A DNA stretch of 64,000 bases from JAPOUP01 sp026708635 (GTDB lineage: Bacteria > Pseudomonadota > Alphaproteobacteria > Rhodobacterales > Rhodobacteraceae), in contig OZ241336.1 in NCBI GenBank assembly GCA_965200115.1, positions 1,798,001-1,862,000 of the forward strand, in the 5' to 3' direction. The notes beneath the pieces were generated by a model that was given only the letters and a program-made list of their open reading frames with translations, was not told the origin of the DNA and did no database searches. Every line of letters begins with the position of its first letter. The first letter of the stretch is position 1. A program made the position numbers and the translations under genes. Positions 35,227-44,265 of this stretch are shown here, piece by piece.

Positions 35227-36354
35227 CTACTCGGTCAGCGGGGTCGAACCCGGGAAGAGCCCGCGAAAGAACGGAATGCTCGCGGCGCCGACCGGGCCGC
35301 AAAGGTCGCCAAGGCCCGTCGGGCGCAAGGGGGCGGCCGCCAGTCCACGCGAAGGCCCTTCGACCCCTTCGCACGCGATTTCCGCAGCGATGACGTCACT
35401 CAGGAACGACGGGAGCATTCCGCCCATCACGATTACCTCGGGATCGAACATTCCGCTTACCAGCCGGACCGCCGACTTGATCTGCTCCTTGGCCCGGTTC
35501 TTCCATGCCGCGAGTTCAGGCGAGAGAACCGAGGCGCCTCTTTCGGCGGCAAACACGGAGGACGGTTCGAGCGAAAGGTCCCGGAGATGTTCCTCCAGGT
35601 CGTGAAGGGTTGGGCGAGGCCGTCCGTACGGGAATAGGGCACCCGGCAGGCACGCGTTCCCGTTGTGCCCACGATAGGGGCGCCCGTGCAGAACCGCGCC
35701 GCCGCCGAATCCGACGCCAATGTGGAGCATGAAGAGGGTATCGGCATCGTGGCCGCCGAACAGGTACTCCCCGAGAGCCGCGGACGTACCGTCGTTTTCC
35801 AGGAAGACCGGCCACTCTCCATAGTTCAGGAGCGCGTTCTGGATCGCCGTTCCGTCCAGTCCCAGAAACGCCTCATGGGCCTCTACGGACTTCCCGAAGG
35901 ACCCGAAGTTGCCCGGGAGGCTGAGACCCGCCCCCAGGAAGACGCGCTGGCTGCCACGGACCGTCGGCAGCAGTTCCTCCGTGAGCGCCTGCATGGCCTC
36001 CACGACGTTTTCGGCGGAGCCCTTTCCCAACGGCCTGCTTTCCTGCGCGATCACCGTGCCGCCAAGGTCGATGAGCGCTGCCTGGATCCTGTCGGTGAAC
36101 AGGTAAAAGCCCTGTGAGCAGAACCGTTGCCGACGGATCTCGAGGAGCTTCTTGGGCTGGCCGCGAGCGCCGTCCTTGAGGGTCGTTTCCGAGAACAGGC
36201 CGAGCCTCATCAAGCCCGCCACCAGCCTTGTCACGCTGGCCGGGGTCAGGTCTGCGGCCGCCGCCAGATCGACCCTGGCCATCCGGTCGTGACGGAACAC
36301 CAGCTCGACCAGACGGCGTTCGTTCAGCGACAGTTCCCTGGGCATCAGCTTCAT
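35227..36354 (-). CDS. ROK-family transcriptional regulator
   Basis: 375 residues. N-terminal winged helix (RRLVELVFRHDRMARVDLAAAADLTPASVTRLVAGLMRLGLFS, ~10-60), then a ROK sugar-binding domain (LGAGLSLPGNFG, FLENDGTSAALGEYLFG, FMLHIGVGFGGGAVLHG). The usual ROK zinc cluster (CxCGxxGCxE) is replaced by NACLPGALFPYGRPRP. It is divergent from the ABC transporter operon starting at 36502, so it very likely controls that operon; the ~150-base intergenic region has the AT-rich AAATTATTACTTTACACAAT stretch near 36393-36412 as a candidate operator. Confidence 0.88.
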   Translation of the reverse strand: MKLMPRELSLNERRLVELVFRHDRMARVDLAAAADLTPASVTRLVAGLMRLGLFSETTLKDGARGQPKKLLEIRRQRFCSQGFYLFTDRIQAALIDLGGTVIAQESRPLGKGSAENVVEAMQALTEELLPTVRGSQRVFLGAGLSLPGNFGSFGKSVEAHEAFLGLDGTAIQNALLNYGEWPVFLENDGTSAALGEYLFGGHDADTLFMLHIGVGFGGGAVLHGRPYRGHNGNACLPGALFPYGRPRPTLHDLEEHLRDLSLEPSSVFAAERGASVLSPELAAWKNRAKEQIKSAVRLVSGMFDPEVIVMGGMLPSFLSDVIAAEIACEGVEGPSRGLAAAPLRPTGLGDLCGPVGAASIPFFRGLFPGSTPLTE

Positions 36355-36501
36355 GAGTCTTCTCCCCGAATCCCCGGGACGTACAGTGCCACAAAATTAT
36401 TACTTTACACAATGTAATTTATTGTGCAGGCTGATCTCACTCGGAGAACCTCACGCAAAGGGTGCGTGGGAAAACATGCAAAGCACAAGGAGGAACCTCA
36501 A

Positions 36502-37512
36502 ATGACAAGGAATCACTTGCTGGCCGGCGCGATGACATTGCTGTCCCTTCTGGGAACCTCGGCAGCGACCGCGGAACCGCTCGTCATATACTCCCCGCAA
36601 GGCGACGAGCGCGCCGTGTGGATCGCCGAGCGGGCCGACGCCGCCGGACACGACGTAACGATCCTGACGTCCGGCGGCGGGGAGCTTTTCGACCGCATCC
36701 TCGCCGAGCGGGCGAACCCGCAGGCGGACGTCGTTCTTGGCCTGATAGACGCGGCAATGGCCACGCTGAAGGCGGAGGGACTGTTCCAGCCGTATGTCCC
36801 GAATTGGGCCGAAGGCCTGCCCGAAGTCTACCGCGACGACACCGACCGGATGGTCTACAAGTTCTGGCAGACTCCGGTCGTGATCGCGTACAATTCGGAC
36901 ATGCTGGCGGAGGAAGACGCCCCCACAAGCTGGCTGGAGCTTGTCGAGGACCGCTATGCGGGAAAGTACGTCATCGGGCCCACGATCTGGCAGACGACGA
37001 AGACCTATCTGATCGGGATGCTGCTTCGCTTCGCCGATGAAAGCGGCGAGATATCGGACGAGGGCTGGGACTTCATGCAAAGTCTCTACGACAACGCCAT
37101 CGTCGTCGACAGCGCCGATGCCAAGACCGCGGCTTTCGTCAACAAGGAGGCCGTGATAGATCTCAACTGGTTCGGCGGCGTCGGGCGCCTGGCCGACGAC
37201 GTCGGCTACAGGGCCGTCATGGTGGATACGGAGGGCGGAACGCCCTTCATCGCCGAGGGAATCGCCATCATGGAAGGGACGGATCAGCTTGACGACGCCA
37301 AGGCATTCGTGGACTGGTTCGGATCCGCGGAGTTCATGTCCGCCTATGCCGCACGGTTCGGCCAGGTTCCGGTGCACCCCGACGCGATCGCGGCGGCACC
37401 GGACACGGTCAAGAGAAACGCGACCCTGCTCCGGCCACAGCCGATCGACTGGGACGTCGTAGCGCCCCGGGTCGATGGCTGGATCCAGCGCATCGAGCTC
37501 GACATCAAGTGA
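36502..37512 (+). CDS. ABC transporter substrate-binding protein (iron/phosphonate-like class)
   Basis: 336 residues from the ATG at 36502 with AAGGAGG upstream. Signal peptide MTRNHLLAGAMTLLSLLGTSAATA, mature start EPLVIYSPQGDERAVWIAERADAAGHDVTILTSGGGELFDRILAERANPQADVVLG, which is the Fe3+/2-aminoethylphosphonate/phosphoglycerate-type binding-protein pattern (SBP_bac_6/11). It delivers a ligand to the permease two genes downstream. The presence of a glycerophosphodiesterase and an inositol phosphatase in the operon suggests a phosphodiester ligand rather than iron. Confidence 0.88.
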   Translation: MTRNHLLAGAMTLLSLLGTSAATAEPLVIYSPQGDERAVWIAERADAAGHDVTILTSGGGELFDRILAERANPQADVVLGLIDAAMATLKAEGLFQPYVPNWAEGLPEVYRDDTDRMVYKFWQTPVVIAYNSDMLAEEDAPTSWLELVEDRYAGKYVIGPTIWQTTKTYLIGMLLRFADESGEISDEGWDFMQSLYDNAIVVDSADAKTAAFVNKEAVIDLNWFGGVGRLADDVGYRAVMVDTEGGTPFIAEGIAIMEGTDQLDDAKAFVDWFGSAEFMSAYAARFGQVPVHPDAIAAAPDTVKRNATLLRPQPIDWDVVAPRVDGWIQRIELDIK

Positions 37513-37591
37513 ATTCGCTGCGCCCCGGATGACCTGGCGCCGTTCCTCCCGCGCTGCCCGGCCGTCAGCCGGCGCAAGGCGGGGCTCGCCC

Positions 37592-38590
37592 ATGATTGAG
37601 CTTGACGAGGTCAGCGTTCGGTACGGGTCGCACGAAGCCGTGAGGCCGATGAACCTCAAAATCGAGACCGGAGAGTTCTTCACCCTGCTCGGCCCCTCCG
37701 GATGCGGCAAGACCACCATCCTGCGCGCCATAGCGGGATTCGTGCCGGTAGCGTCCGGAAGGATCACGATAGACGGCAGGGACGTGACCGAAATCCCCGC
37801 GGAAAGGCGCGGCGTGGGCATGGTATTCCAGAACTACGCATTGTTCCCGCACATGACGGTTGCCGAAAACGTCGCCTTCGGCCTGAAGGTGGCGCGCAAG
37901 TCCGGAAAGGAGATCTCTCTCGCCGTCAATGCCGTGCTGGAAGCCACCGGCATCGAACGGCACGGACGGAAGAAGCCCGCTGAACTCTCAGGCGGACAGC
38001 AGCAGCGAGTGGCCATCGCGAGGTCCCTGGTCATGGGCACCCGCGTCCTGCTGTTCGATGAGCCGCTCTCGAACCTTGACGCGAAAGTCCGGGAAGACAT
38101 GCGGCACGAGATCAAGCGGCTGCAGAGGGACGTGGGGTTCACGTCCGTGTTCGTCACGCATGATCAGGAAGAGGCGCTCTCGATGTCAGACAGGTTGCTG
38201 GTGATCAACGCAGGGCGCGCAGAACAGTCCGGGACCGCACGGGAACTCTATCATTCACCGGCAACACCTTTCGTCTGCCAGTTCGTGGGAGCCGCGAACG
38301 AGATCGGCCGGAACCTCGCGCAGGCCCTGGGCCTCGACACGGCAAGACGGCATTTCGTGCGACCGGAACACGTGGCGTTGGCGAGGGAAGGCGATCCGCA
38401 CGGCGTGGACGCGACGGTCGCGGACGTGGACTATCTCGGGTCTATGACGCGAGTGTTCCTGGAGGCGCTCGGCGAACCGCTGCAATGCCAGGTCCTGAGC
38501 GATCCCTCCGTCGACCAGCTGGCGGCAGGGATGAGCGTGAAGGTGAACCTGTCCTGCGAACGGATCCTCAGCTTCGACGGACCGTCATGA
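37592..38590 (+). CDS. ABC transporter ATP-binding protein
   Basis: 332 residues from the ATG at 37592. Walker A LLGPSGCGKTTI, Q-loop MVFQNYALFPHMTVAENVAFGL, signature LSGGQQQRVAIARSLV, Walker B RVLLFDEPLSNLD and switch His in FVTHDQEEAL, then a TOBE-type C-terminal domain. This is the PotA/FbpC/UgpC class. Its TGA overlaps the permease ATG. Confidence 0.93.
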   Translation: MIELDEVSVRYGSHEAVRPMNLKIETGEFFTLLGPSGCGKTTILRAIAGFVPVASGRITIDGRDVTEIPAERRGVGMVFQNYALFPHMTVAENVAFGLKVARKSGKEISLAVNAVLEATGIERHGRKKPAELSGGQQQRVAIARSLVMGTRVLLFDEPLSNLDAKVREDMRHEIKRLQRDVGFTSVFVTHDQEEALSMSDRLLVINAGRAEQSGTARELYHSPATPFVCQFVGAANEIGRNLAQALGLDTARRHFVRPEHVALAREGDPHGVDATVADVDYLGSMTRVFLEALGEPLQCQVLSDPSVDQLAAGMSVKVNLSCERILSFDGPS

Positions 38591-40281
38591 GACCGTCCGG
38601 CATCAGCCGCTTTCCGCTGGTGCGTTCGGCCCTGCTCGTTGTCGTGGTCTGGTGCGCGGCCAGCTTCATCTACGCACCCATTTTCTCGGTCCTCCGGTTC
38701 GCGTTCGCGCCCGGAGGAGACATCGGCCTCGGAGCGATCGGCGAACTGGCCGGTTCGCGCCGTGTCCGAACCGCCATCGTCAACACGTTTGTCGTCACCG
38801 GCCTGTCAATAATCACGGTGAACGTGATCGGGATCTTCCAGGTCGCGGTCCTCGAATACCTCAAGGTCGGCGGCAGGGGATTCCTCCGGTTTGCCTATTC
38901 GACGCCGCTGATTTTCGTTTCCGTGGCCGCGGCAACCGGCTACGGCTTTGTCTACGGCCAGAACGGTACGCTCACCAAGTTGCTGCAGTCCGTCTGGCCC
39001 GCATTGCCAAACGATTGGTTCACGGGCACCCTGGCGGTCGTCTTCGCGCACACTTTCCTCCTTACGAGCTTTCATTTCCTGTTCCTGAGGGCGGCGATTC
39101 GACGTGTCGACTACTCGACCGTAGAGGCGGCTAGAGGCCTCGGTGCCTCCAGCATGGAAGCCTTCGTCAGGGTCGTGCTGCCCGTCCTGCTGCCGACGAT
39201 CTTCGCGACGACCCTGCTTGTCACCTACAAGTCTCTGGGCTCATTCGCGATTCCGTCGGTCCTGGGCGGGCACCGGTTCGACATGGTCACGGAGCTGATC
39301 CTGACGCTGAACTCGCTCAGGCGGCCGGACATGGCCGCCATGCTGTCGATCGGGCTCGGGCTTGCCGTGATTCTCTGCATCGCCGCAATGCAGTACGTGG
39401 AGCGGCGGGGCAGCTACGTCGGGGGATCGAAGACGCCCGTTCCCATAGAACGCATCCGTATCGCCAGTCCCGTCGTGAACCTGGCGGTTCACGCGGCCGC
39501 TTATGCCATCGCGGTCATCCAGCTGGTCCCGATCGCGCTGGTCGTTCTCTTCTCGTTTGCACCCGCCAGGTCCATCGCGACGGAGGTGCTGCCCAGCAGC
39601 TTCACCTTGCAGAACTATGTCACCGTGTTCTCGCAGAGCACGGCGTTCGTCCCGCTCAAGAACAGCCTGCTCATGGGAGCAAGCGCCACTATGGCCGGGC
39701 TCATGATCAGCCTGTTCGTCGTCAACCTTGCGCACAGGCACACCAACGTCGGCACGACCTCGCTTGATCTCTCCTTCATGGCACCATGGATCCTGCCCGT
39801 GCCCTTCATCGCGATCGGGCTGATCCTGACCTACGACGAGCCGAACCTGCTTGTCGCAAACCGCGTTCTCCTGGGAGGCTTCTGGATCCTGCCGATCGGC
39901 TATGCAGTCGTGAGCATTCCCATCATGATGCGTTTCCTGAGGGCGGCGTTCTTCTCCCTCGATCCCGCCCTCAACGAGGCCGCGCAGTCACTGGGCGCGC
40001 CCGCGTTCTACAGGTTCCTGCGGGTGACCGTTCCACTGGTGCTGCCGGTCATGATCCTCATCACGGGAATGACGCTGAACGTAATCCTGAGCGAGTACTC
40101 CATGTCGGCGTTCCTGTTCAACGTGAACAACAAGCCGCTGTCCATCGCGCTGTTCGAAGGCACCCGGTCGGCGAACCCGGAGCAGGCCGCGATCAACCTG
40201 GTCTACATCTCGCTCATCATGGCGTTCTCGCTCGGCATAATCACGCTTGCCGACAGGTACGGACTGGGCGGCGGGAAATGA
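38587..40281 (+). CDS. ABC transporter permease, two fused membrane domains
   Basis: 564 residues, ~12 membrane segments, two BPD_transp_1 domains in one chain (FbpB/ThiP layout). Each half has an EAA loop: VEAARGLGASSMEAFVRVVLPVLLPTI in the first half and NEAAQSLGAPAFYRFLRVTVPLVLPVM in the second, which contact the ATPase. The start overlaps the ATPase stop by ATGA and the stop overlaps the phosphodiesterase start. Confidence 0.9.
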   Translation: MRPSGISRFPLVRSALLVVVVWCAASFIYAPIFSVLRFAFAPGGDIGLGAIGELAGSRRVRTAIVNTFVVTGLSIITVNVIGIFQVAVLEYLKVGGRGFLRFAYSTPLIFVSVAAATGYGFVYGQNGTLTKLLQSVWPALPNDWFTGTLAVVFAHTFLLTSFHFLFLRAAIRRVDYSTVEAARGLGASSMEAFVRVVLPVLLPTIFATTLLVTYKSLGSFAIPSVLGGHRFDMVTELILTLNSLRRPDMAAMLSIGLGLAVILCIAAMQYVERRGSYVGGSKTPVPIERIRIASPVVNLAVHAAAYAIAVIQLVPIALVVLFSFAPARSIATEVLPSSFTLQNYVTVFSQSTAFVPLKNSLLMGASATMAGLMISLFVVNLAHRHTNVGTTSLDLSFMAPWILPVPFIAIGLILTYDEPNLLVANRVLLGGFWILPIGYAVVSIPIMMRFLRAAFFSLDPALNEAAQSLGAPAFYRFLRVTVPLVLPVMILITGMTLNVILSEYSMSAFLFNVNNKPLSIALFEGTRSANPEQAAINLVYISLIMAFSLGIITLADRYGLGGGK

Positions 40282-41255
40282 ACGGAGAGAGAGCCTTGCA
40301 GAATCCGTCAACCAGCCTGGCGGACCGCTTCCGCAACCCGAACGGCAACCCCGGCGAAGTGTTCGTGATGGCGCACCGCGGCGCTTTCCTTGACGAAGGC
40401 CGCGTCATCCTTCCCGAGAACTCGGCGCCGGCGATCGAGCGTGCCCGCCGGATCGGTTGCGGCCTCGTCGAGATCGACGTGCGGTTCACTTCCGACGGCA
40501 CCGCCATTGTCATGCACGACACGACCCTGGACCGCACGACGGCAGCCCGGGGCGAAGTCGCGTCATGGAGACATTCGGATCTCAGGGAGGTTCCGCTCGT
40601 CCATCCGCAGACCCGACAGGAATTCGCCGCAAGAGTTCCAACTCTCGAGGAGGCGTTCCTGGCCCTAGGCGATGAGATGCTCGTCAACGTGGAACTGAAG
40701 ACCGGAATCGAGGCGATCCCGGAAATCGCGCGAATCGCCGCCGCCGCCGGCGTTTCCGGCCAGCTCACGGTCAAGTCGAATCCGGGAGACGCAACCCGGT
40801 TCGAACGCGTTGCGGAGATCGTTTCGCGGACCCCGCATCCGGTGGATTTCATTCCCGTTTTGATCGACAGCCGGGACTGCCTTGAAGTCATGAGGGCCGC
40901 CTGCGAAATCCTGTCCCCGAATTGCGTCGAGTGCATCGTGGACTACGGGTTTGGCAAGGACGCCGGCTACAACCTCCTGGCCCGCAGGGGCATGACGATC
41001 GATGGCGGCCCCCTGTTCTCGCTTGAAGCGCGCAGGATCGCGGCCGACAGGAACCTACGCCTCCTCGTGAACACGCTTTTCGTCAATCCGCACATTCCCG
41101 GGCACCATCAATGGAACGGGGGGCGAAGCTGCGAACTCGGGAGAATCACCCCGGACAGCGTCTACGGTTTCTGGATAGCTCACGGCGCCACCGTGATCCA
41201 GACGGACGATGCACCGTTCGTTCTGAGCTGGCTGAAGGCTTCGGGGTTCCGCTAA
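40278..41255 (+). CDS. glycerophosphodiester phosphodiesterase
   Basis: 325 residues, cytoplasmic (no signal peptide). GDPD motifs: VMAHRGAFLDEGRVILPENSAPAI (catalytic HRG and PEN), LVEIDVRFTSDGTAIVMHDTTLDRTT (EIDV, DG, catalytic HD), VNVELKTG and late TIDGGPLFSLEARR. It splits glycerophosphodiesters into glycerol-3-phosphate (or inositol-type phosphate) and an alcohol. Lying between the permease and an inositol-phosphatase gene with overlapping ends, it likely acts on the transported compound after import. Confidence 0.88.
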   Translation: MNGERALQNPSTSLADRFRNPNGNPGEVFVMAHRGAFLDEGRVILPENSAPAIERARRIGCGLVEIDVRFTSDGTAIVMHDTTLDRTTAARGEVASWRHSDLREVPLVHPQTRQEFAARVPTLEEAFLALGDEMLVNVELKTGIEAIPEIARIAAAAGVSGQLTVKSNPGDATRFERVAEIVSRTPHPVDFIPVLIDSRDCLEVMRAACEILSPNCVECIVDYGFGKDAGYNLLARRGMTIDGGPLFSLEARRIAADRNLRLLVNTLFVNPHIPGHHQWNGGRSCELGRITPDSVYGFWIAHGATVIQTDDAPFVLSWLKASGFR

Positions 41256-42115
41256 TGCTGACCGGTCCGCAAAGTACCGCCGGGCGGAAGGACATCGATA
41301 CGGTTCTGGCGATCCTGGATGCCGCGGGAAAGCAGGCGCTCGGCATGTTTCACCAGATCGACAAGCGACGCATCCGGGAAAAGTCGCCCGGGGACTTCGT
41401 CTCGGATGCGGACCGGGCGCTGGAGATTGCGTTGTGCGAGCGGCTGCGCCTGGCCTTTCCCGGTGACGGCCTCTGCGGGGAGGAGTTCGGTGGAAGGCCA
41501 GTCGGAACATACTGGATGATCGACCCTATCGACGGAACGTCAAACTTCCTTTCCGGGCTGCCGCTCTGGTGCATTTCCATTGCCCGGATGACGAATGACG
41601 TGCCGCATCTTGGCGCCATTTATGCCCCGGCCCTCGGACTGTCCGCAGCCGGCGGACCCGGAATCGGATTCAAGGTCCGCGGAACGACCGCCTTGCCGTG
41701 CGAGCGGTCGCGCCCCTGCTTTGGCGTCGGGCGCAATGCGAACTGGAGCGGCACCGAGCGAGCGTTGCTGGAAAGCAGGATCGAATCCCGGGGATTCAAC
41801 ATCGTGTCGCTCGGTTCGTGCGCGGTTTCCCTTCTCTTCGTCGCACTCGGGCGGCTGTCGGGATACCTCGAGATCGGCTGCGACGGCATCTGGGACCCCG
41901 CCGGCGGCATCGCGCTTTGCCGCGCGAACGGGATTCGGGCCGATTTCCGGATTGCGCGGGATTCGACCGTCGACGTGAAGGCGGGACTGTCAGCGGAATT
42001 TCCAGACGATGTCCGAACTTCTCCCGTTCAAGGTAAACATTCGGCAGGCAAGCCGTGGAAGATGTCCGCGAGACTGGACACGCAGCGCTTCGACAGCGAG
42101 GATTCTACCTATTGA
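41255..42115 (+). CDS. inositol-monophosphatase-family phosphatase
   Basis: 286 residues from the ATG at 41255 (TAATG overlap). Li+-sensitive phosphatase motifs: KSPGDFVSDADRALE, GEEFG (metal Glu), WMIDPIDGTSNFLSGLPLWCISIA (DPIDGTxNF) and late CDGIWDPAGGIALCRANG (WDxAAG site, here WDPAGG). Dephosphorylates inositol monophosphate or similar. As last gene of the ABC-GDPD operon it would finish the breakdown of an imported glycerophospho-compound. Confidence 0.87.
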   Translation: MLTGPQSTAGRKDIDTVLAILDAAGKQALGMFHQIDKRRIREKSPGDFVSDADRALEIALCERLRLAFPGDGLCGEEFGGRPVGTYWMIDPIDGTSNFLSGLPLWCISIARMTNDVPHLGAIYAPALGLSAAGGPGIGFKVRGTTALPCERSRPCFGVGRNANWSGTERALLESRIESRGFNIVSLGSCAVSLLFVALGRLSGYLEIGCDGIWDPAGGIALCRANGIRADFRIARDSTVDVKAGLSAEFPDDVRTSPVQGKHSAGKPWKMSARLDTQRFDSEDSTY

Positions 42116-42397
42116 GGATGCGTTGCCCATCTTTCCGGAGATCCCGGAGCCAGACATTTACAGTGCCTGCATGACTGCCTGCACGATAATGCCTGTGTGA
42201 ACACCCCAGACGGTCCCGAACAGGAACCCGCCTAGTGTCTTGACCTGATTAAATTGACAGCCCCTCGAATCCACGGAAAATCTCGTGAACGTCAGTGATA
42301 GCCCCGGATCAAGGATTGAAAAAGGCGTTCGGGAATCATCCGAAGGCGGGGCGGGGGACGCACACGAGCGGATTTGCGGGTTTTGTTTTCCTTTAAG
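42116..42397. other. short intergenic stretch before the HipBA locus
   Basis: No gene or RNA recognised. Composition shifts from GC-rich to AT-rich towards 42390, which marks the left edge of the toxin-antitoxin island. Confidence 0.35.
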
Positions 42398-42450
42398 GGA
42401 TACTATATTGTTTTTAGGTAGAGATAATTACGATAAAGGATAATATATTG
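42398..42450 (+). promoter_or_regulatory. direct-repeat operator candidate for the HipB-like regulator
   Basis: Two 13-base direct repeats, GGATACTATATTG (42398-42410) and GGATAATATATTG (42438-42450), differ at one base and are 40 bases apart, about four helical turns. The second ends on the TTG start codon of the regulator. HipB-type proteins bind GGATA-containing operators to repress their own operon, so this is a strong candidate; the pairing with this protein is inferred. Confidence 0.5.
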
Positions 42451-42765
42451 ATCTTTAAATTTGAATCCTCGACTCCCGGTTCGGTGCAGGACAAGATTCG
42501 CATGTCCGCTCGCGGTCTGCGTCTGGCTTATAATATGACACAGCAGGCTTTGGCCGAAAAATCTGGCGTACCGCTGTCGACGCTCAAACGGTTTGAGCAA
42601 AGCGGCGAGATTTCACTGGCAGCACTTTTGGCGATTGCCGGGGCGTTGGAGGCGCTGGACGCATTTGAAAATCTGTTCCCGCAGCCTGCGGCTACGTCAT
42701 TGGAGGAGTTGGAATCCGCAAGGGCTGATCGCAAACGGGCCGGAAAAGGCAGGACTGATGGCTGA
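42448..42765 (+). CDS. hipB: HipB-like XRE antitoxin/repressor
   Basis: 105 residues from a TTG start at 42448; no ATG fits. Helix-turn-helix at ~22-75: GLRLAYNMTQQALAEKSGVPLSTLKRFEQSGEISLAALLAIAGALEALDAFENLF, the HipB/XRE pattern. C-terminal basic tail with KRAGKGRTDG. Overlaps the hipA start by eight bases. It should bind and neutralise HipA and repress the operon. Confidence 0.85.
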   Translation: MIFKFESSTPGSVQDKIRMSARGLRLAYNMTQQALAEKSGVPLSTLKRFEQSGEISLAALLAIAGALEALDAFENLFPQPAATSLEELESARADRKRAGKGRTDG

Positions 42766-44020
42766 ACGTCTGAACATCGAACTGGACTTTGGCGATCATC
42801 GGCGCGTGGTCGGACAGGTGGCCTGGGTCAAGGACCAGCGACGTGCCGCCATTGAATGGGCCCCAGAGTTCGTTGCAAACCCTTTACCGATTTCGCCATA
42901 TGCGATCCGATCCTGGCAGGGACTGCATTTTGGCGACCATACGCCGTTTGAAGGGTTACCGGGTATCCTAGCGGATTCACTGCCTGATGGCTGGGGCCGC
43001 CTGCTGGTTGACCGTGAACTGGCGCGGCGGGGTAGGGCGCTTCATGAGCTGACACCAGTGGACCGTCTGGCCATCGTGGGTCAGCACGGCATGGGGGCGC
43101 TCCGCTATCATCCTGAAGAGGAACTGACCAAACAGGAAGATATCGACCTGGATTGGTTCGCGAGAACTGTCCAGCATATCGAAGAGGACGTGTCCGTCGA
43201 AGACTTGTCCCGGCTTCGCGCTGGCAGTGGCGGTTCAGCGGGCGCGCGGCCAAAATTCGTGGCGTTGCTGAACACTGAAACCGGCGCGCTGCGGGATCAT
43301 CGCAGCGGGGCAGGGGAGGGGTTCAGTCATTACCTCATAAAATTCCGATCCTCGACCGACCCGGTCAGCGCCGCGCGTGAGGAACAAGCCTATGCCGAAA
43401 TGGCGTGCGTGGCCGGGCTTAACATGTCGGGCACACAGTTGCTTTCGACCGGTTCGGGTGAAGACCTTTTCGCAACCCTTCGCTTTGACCGGCCCGAGGG
43501 CCGTCGGCTGCATATGCACACGATTGCGGGTATTCTGAATGCCGATTTCACCGCTCCGGTTGTGGATTATGAAACCTTGTTGAAACTGACCTATTTCATG
43601 ACCAACCATCAGGGCGACGTTTAAGAGATGTTTCGACGAATGGTGTTCAACGTTCTGACCCACAATCGCGATGACCACATCAAGAACCACGCCTTCCTGA
43701 TGGACCATCACGGAACGTGGCGTTTGTCGCCCGCATATGACCTGAGCTTTTCCGACGGTCCCGGCGGCGAGCATCATCTGAGTGTGAATGGAAACGGCAG
43801 GAATCCGTCTCATAAAGACTTGTTTACAGTGGGGCAGGGGTGCGGCATCCGAAAACGGCGTGTGCTCGAAATCATCGAGCAGGTGCACCGTGCCGCAGAA
43901 CAGTGGCCTGTCTTCGCGGATGCAAGCGGAGTTCCTGAAGTTCGAAACAGAGAGATAGCAAAAAGACTGAACTCGGTCGGCAAAAAATTGATCAAAGCTG
44001 TCCCGGTTCCTTTGGTGTGA
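42758..44020 (+). pseudogene. hipA: HipA-like Ser/Thr kinase toxin, split by an in-frame TAA
   Basis: The start ATG at 42758 opens MAERLNIELDFGDHRRVVGQVAWVKD. The N-terminal domain (couple_hipA, ~1-110) and most of the kinase follow (GLPGILADSLPDGWGRLLVDREL, GGSAGARPKFVALL, HYLIKFRSS). At 43622-43624 a TAA interrupts ...NHQGDV; the same frame then continues EMFRRMVFNVLTHNRDDHIKNHAFLMD and LSPAYDLSFSD, which hold the catalytic Asp/Asn (NxDDHxKN) and metal Asp (DL). Restored, it is ~420 residues, normal for HipA. One base (GAA to TAA) explains the break. HipA phosphorylates glutamyl-tRNA synthetase; this copy should be dead unless the stop is read through. Confidence 0.85.
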
Positions 44021-44095
44021 TCATAATTTGGGGCACGCCTTTCGTAGAATCAATCATCCGTAATAAGCGGTACTTATCAAGTATAATATCATGGT

Positions 44096-44121
44096 TAGTG
44101 TCGGCTCACACGCCGACACTA
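44096..44121. terminator. 10-bp inverted repeat, possible bidirectional terminator
   Basis: TAGTGTCGGC and its complement GCCGACACTA flank a six-base loop. It sits between the convergent hipA and ATPase genes, where a shared terminator is expected, but no T-run follows on either strand. Confidence 0.5.
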
Positions 44122-44265
44122 GGCTGGATTGAACGAAGCCGCTCCCTTACGTGATCGCCTCTTGCGGAAAGTGGATTGGGGCCGTTCAGGTCGAGTTGCC
44201 GCTCCCGGGCAAGAAATTATAGAGAAGATCCGCGAGATCCTCGACGCATTGTTCCTCGATCAGAT

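Noticed and set aside
36451..37821. Leftward open frame of 456 codons opposite the ABC binding protein and ATPase
   Set aside because: Composition shadow; the rightward genes have signal peptide, ribosome site and ATPase motifs.
42758..44020. HipBST-type three-gene kinase system
   Set aside because: In HipBST the small HipS is ~100 residues and encoded separately; here the break is at residue ~289 in the same frame, so a nonsense mutation in ordinary HipA is simpler.
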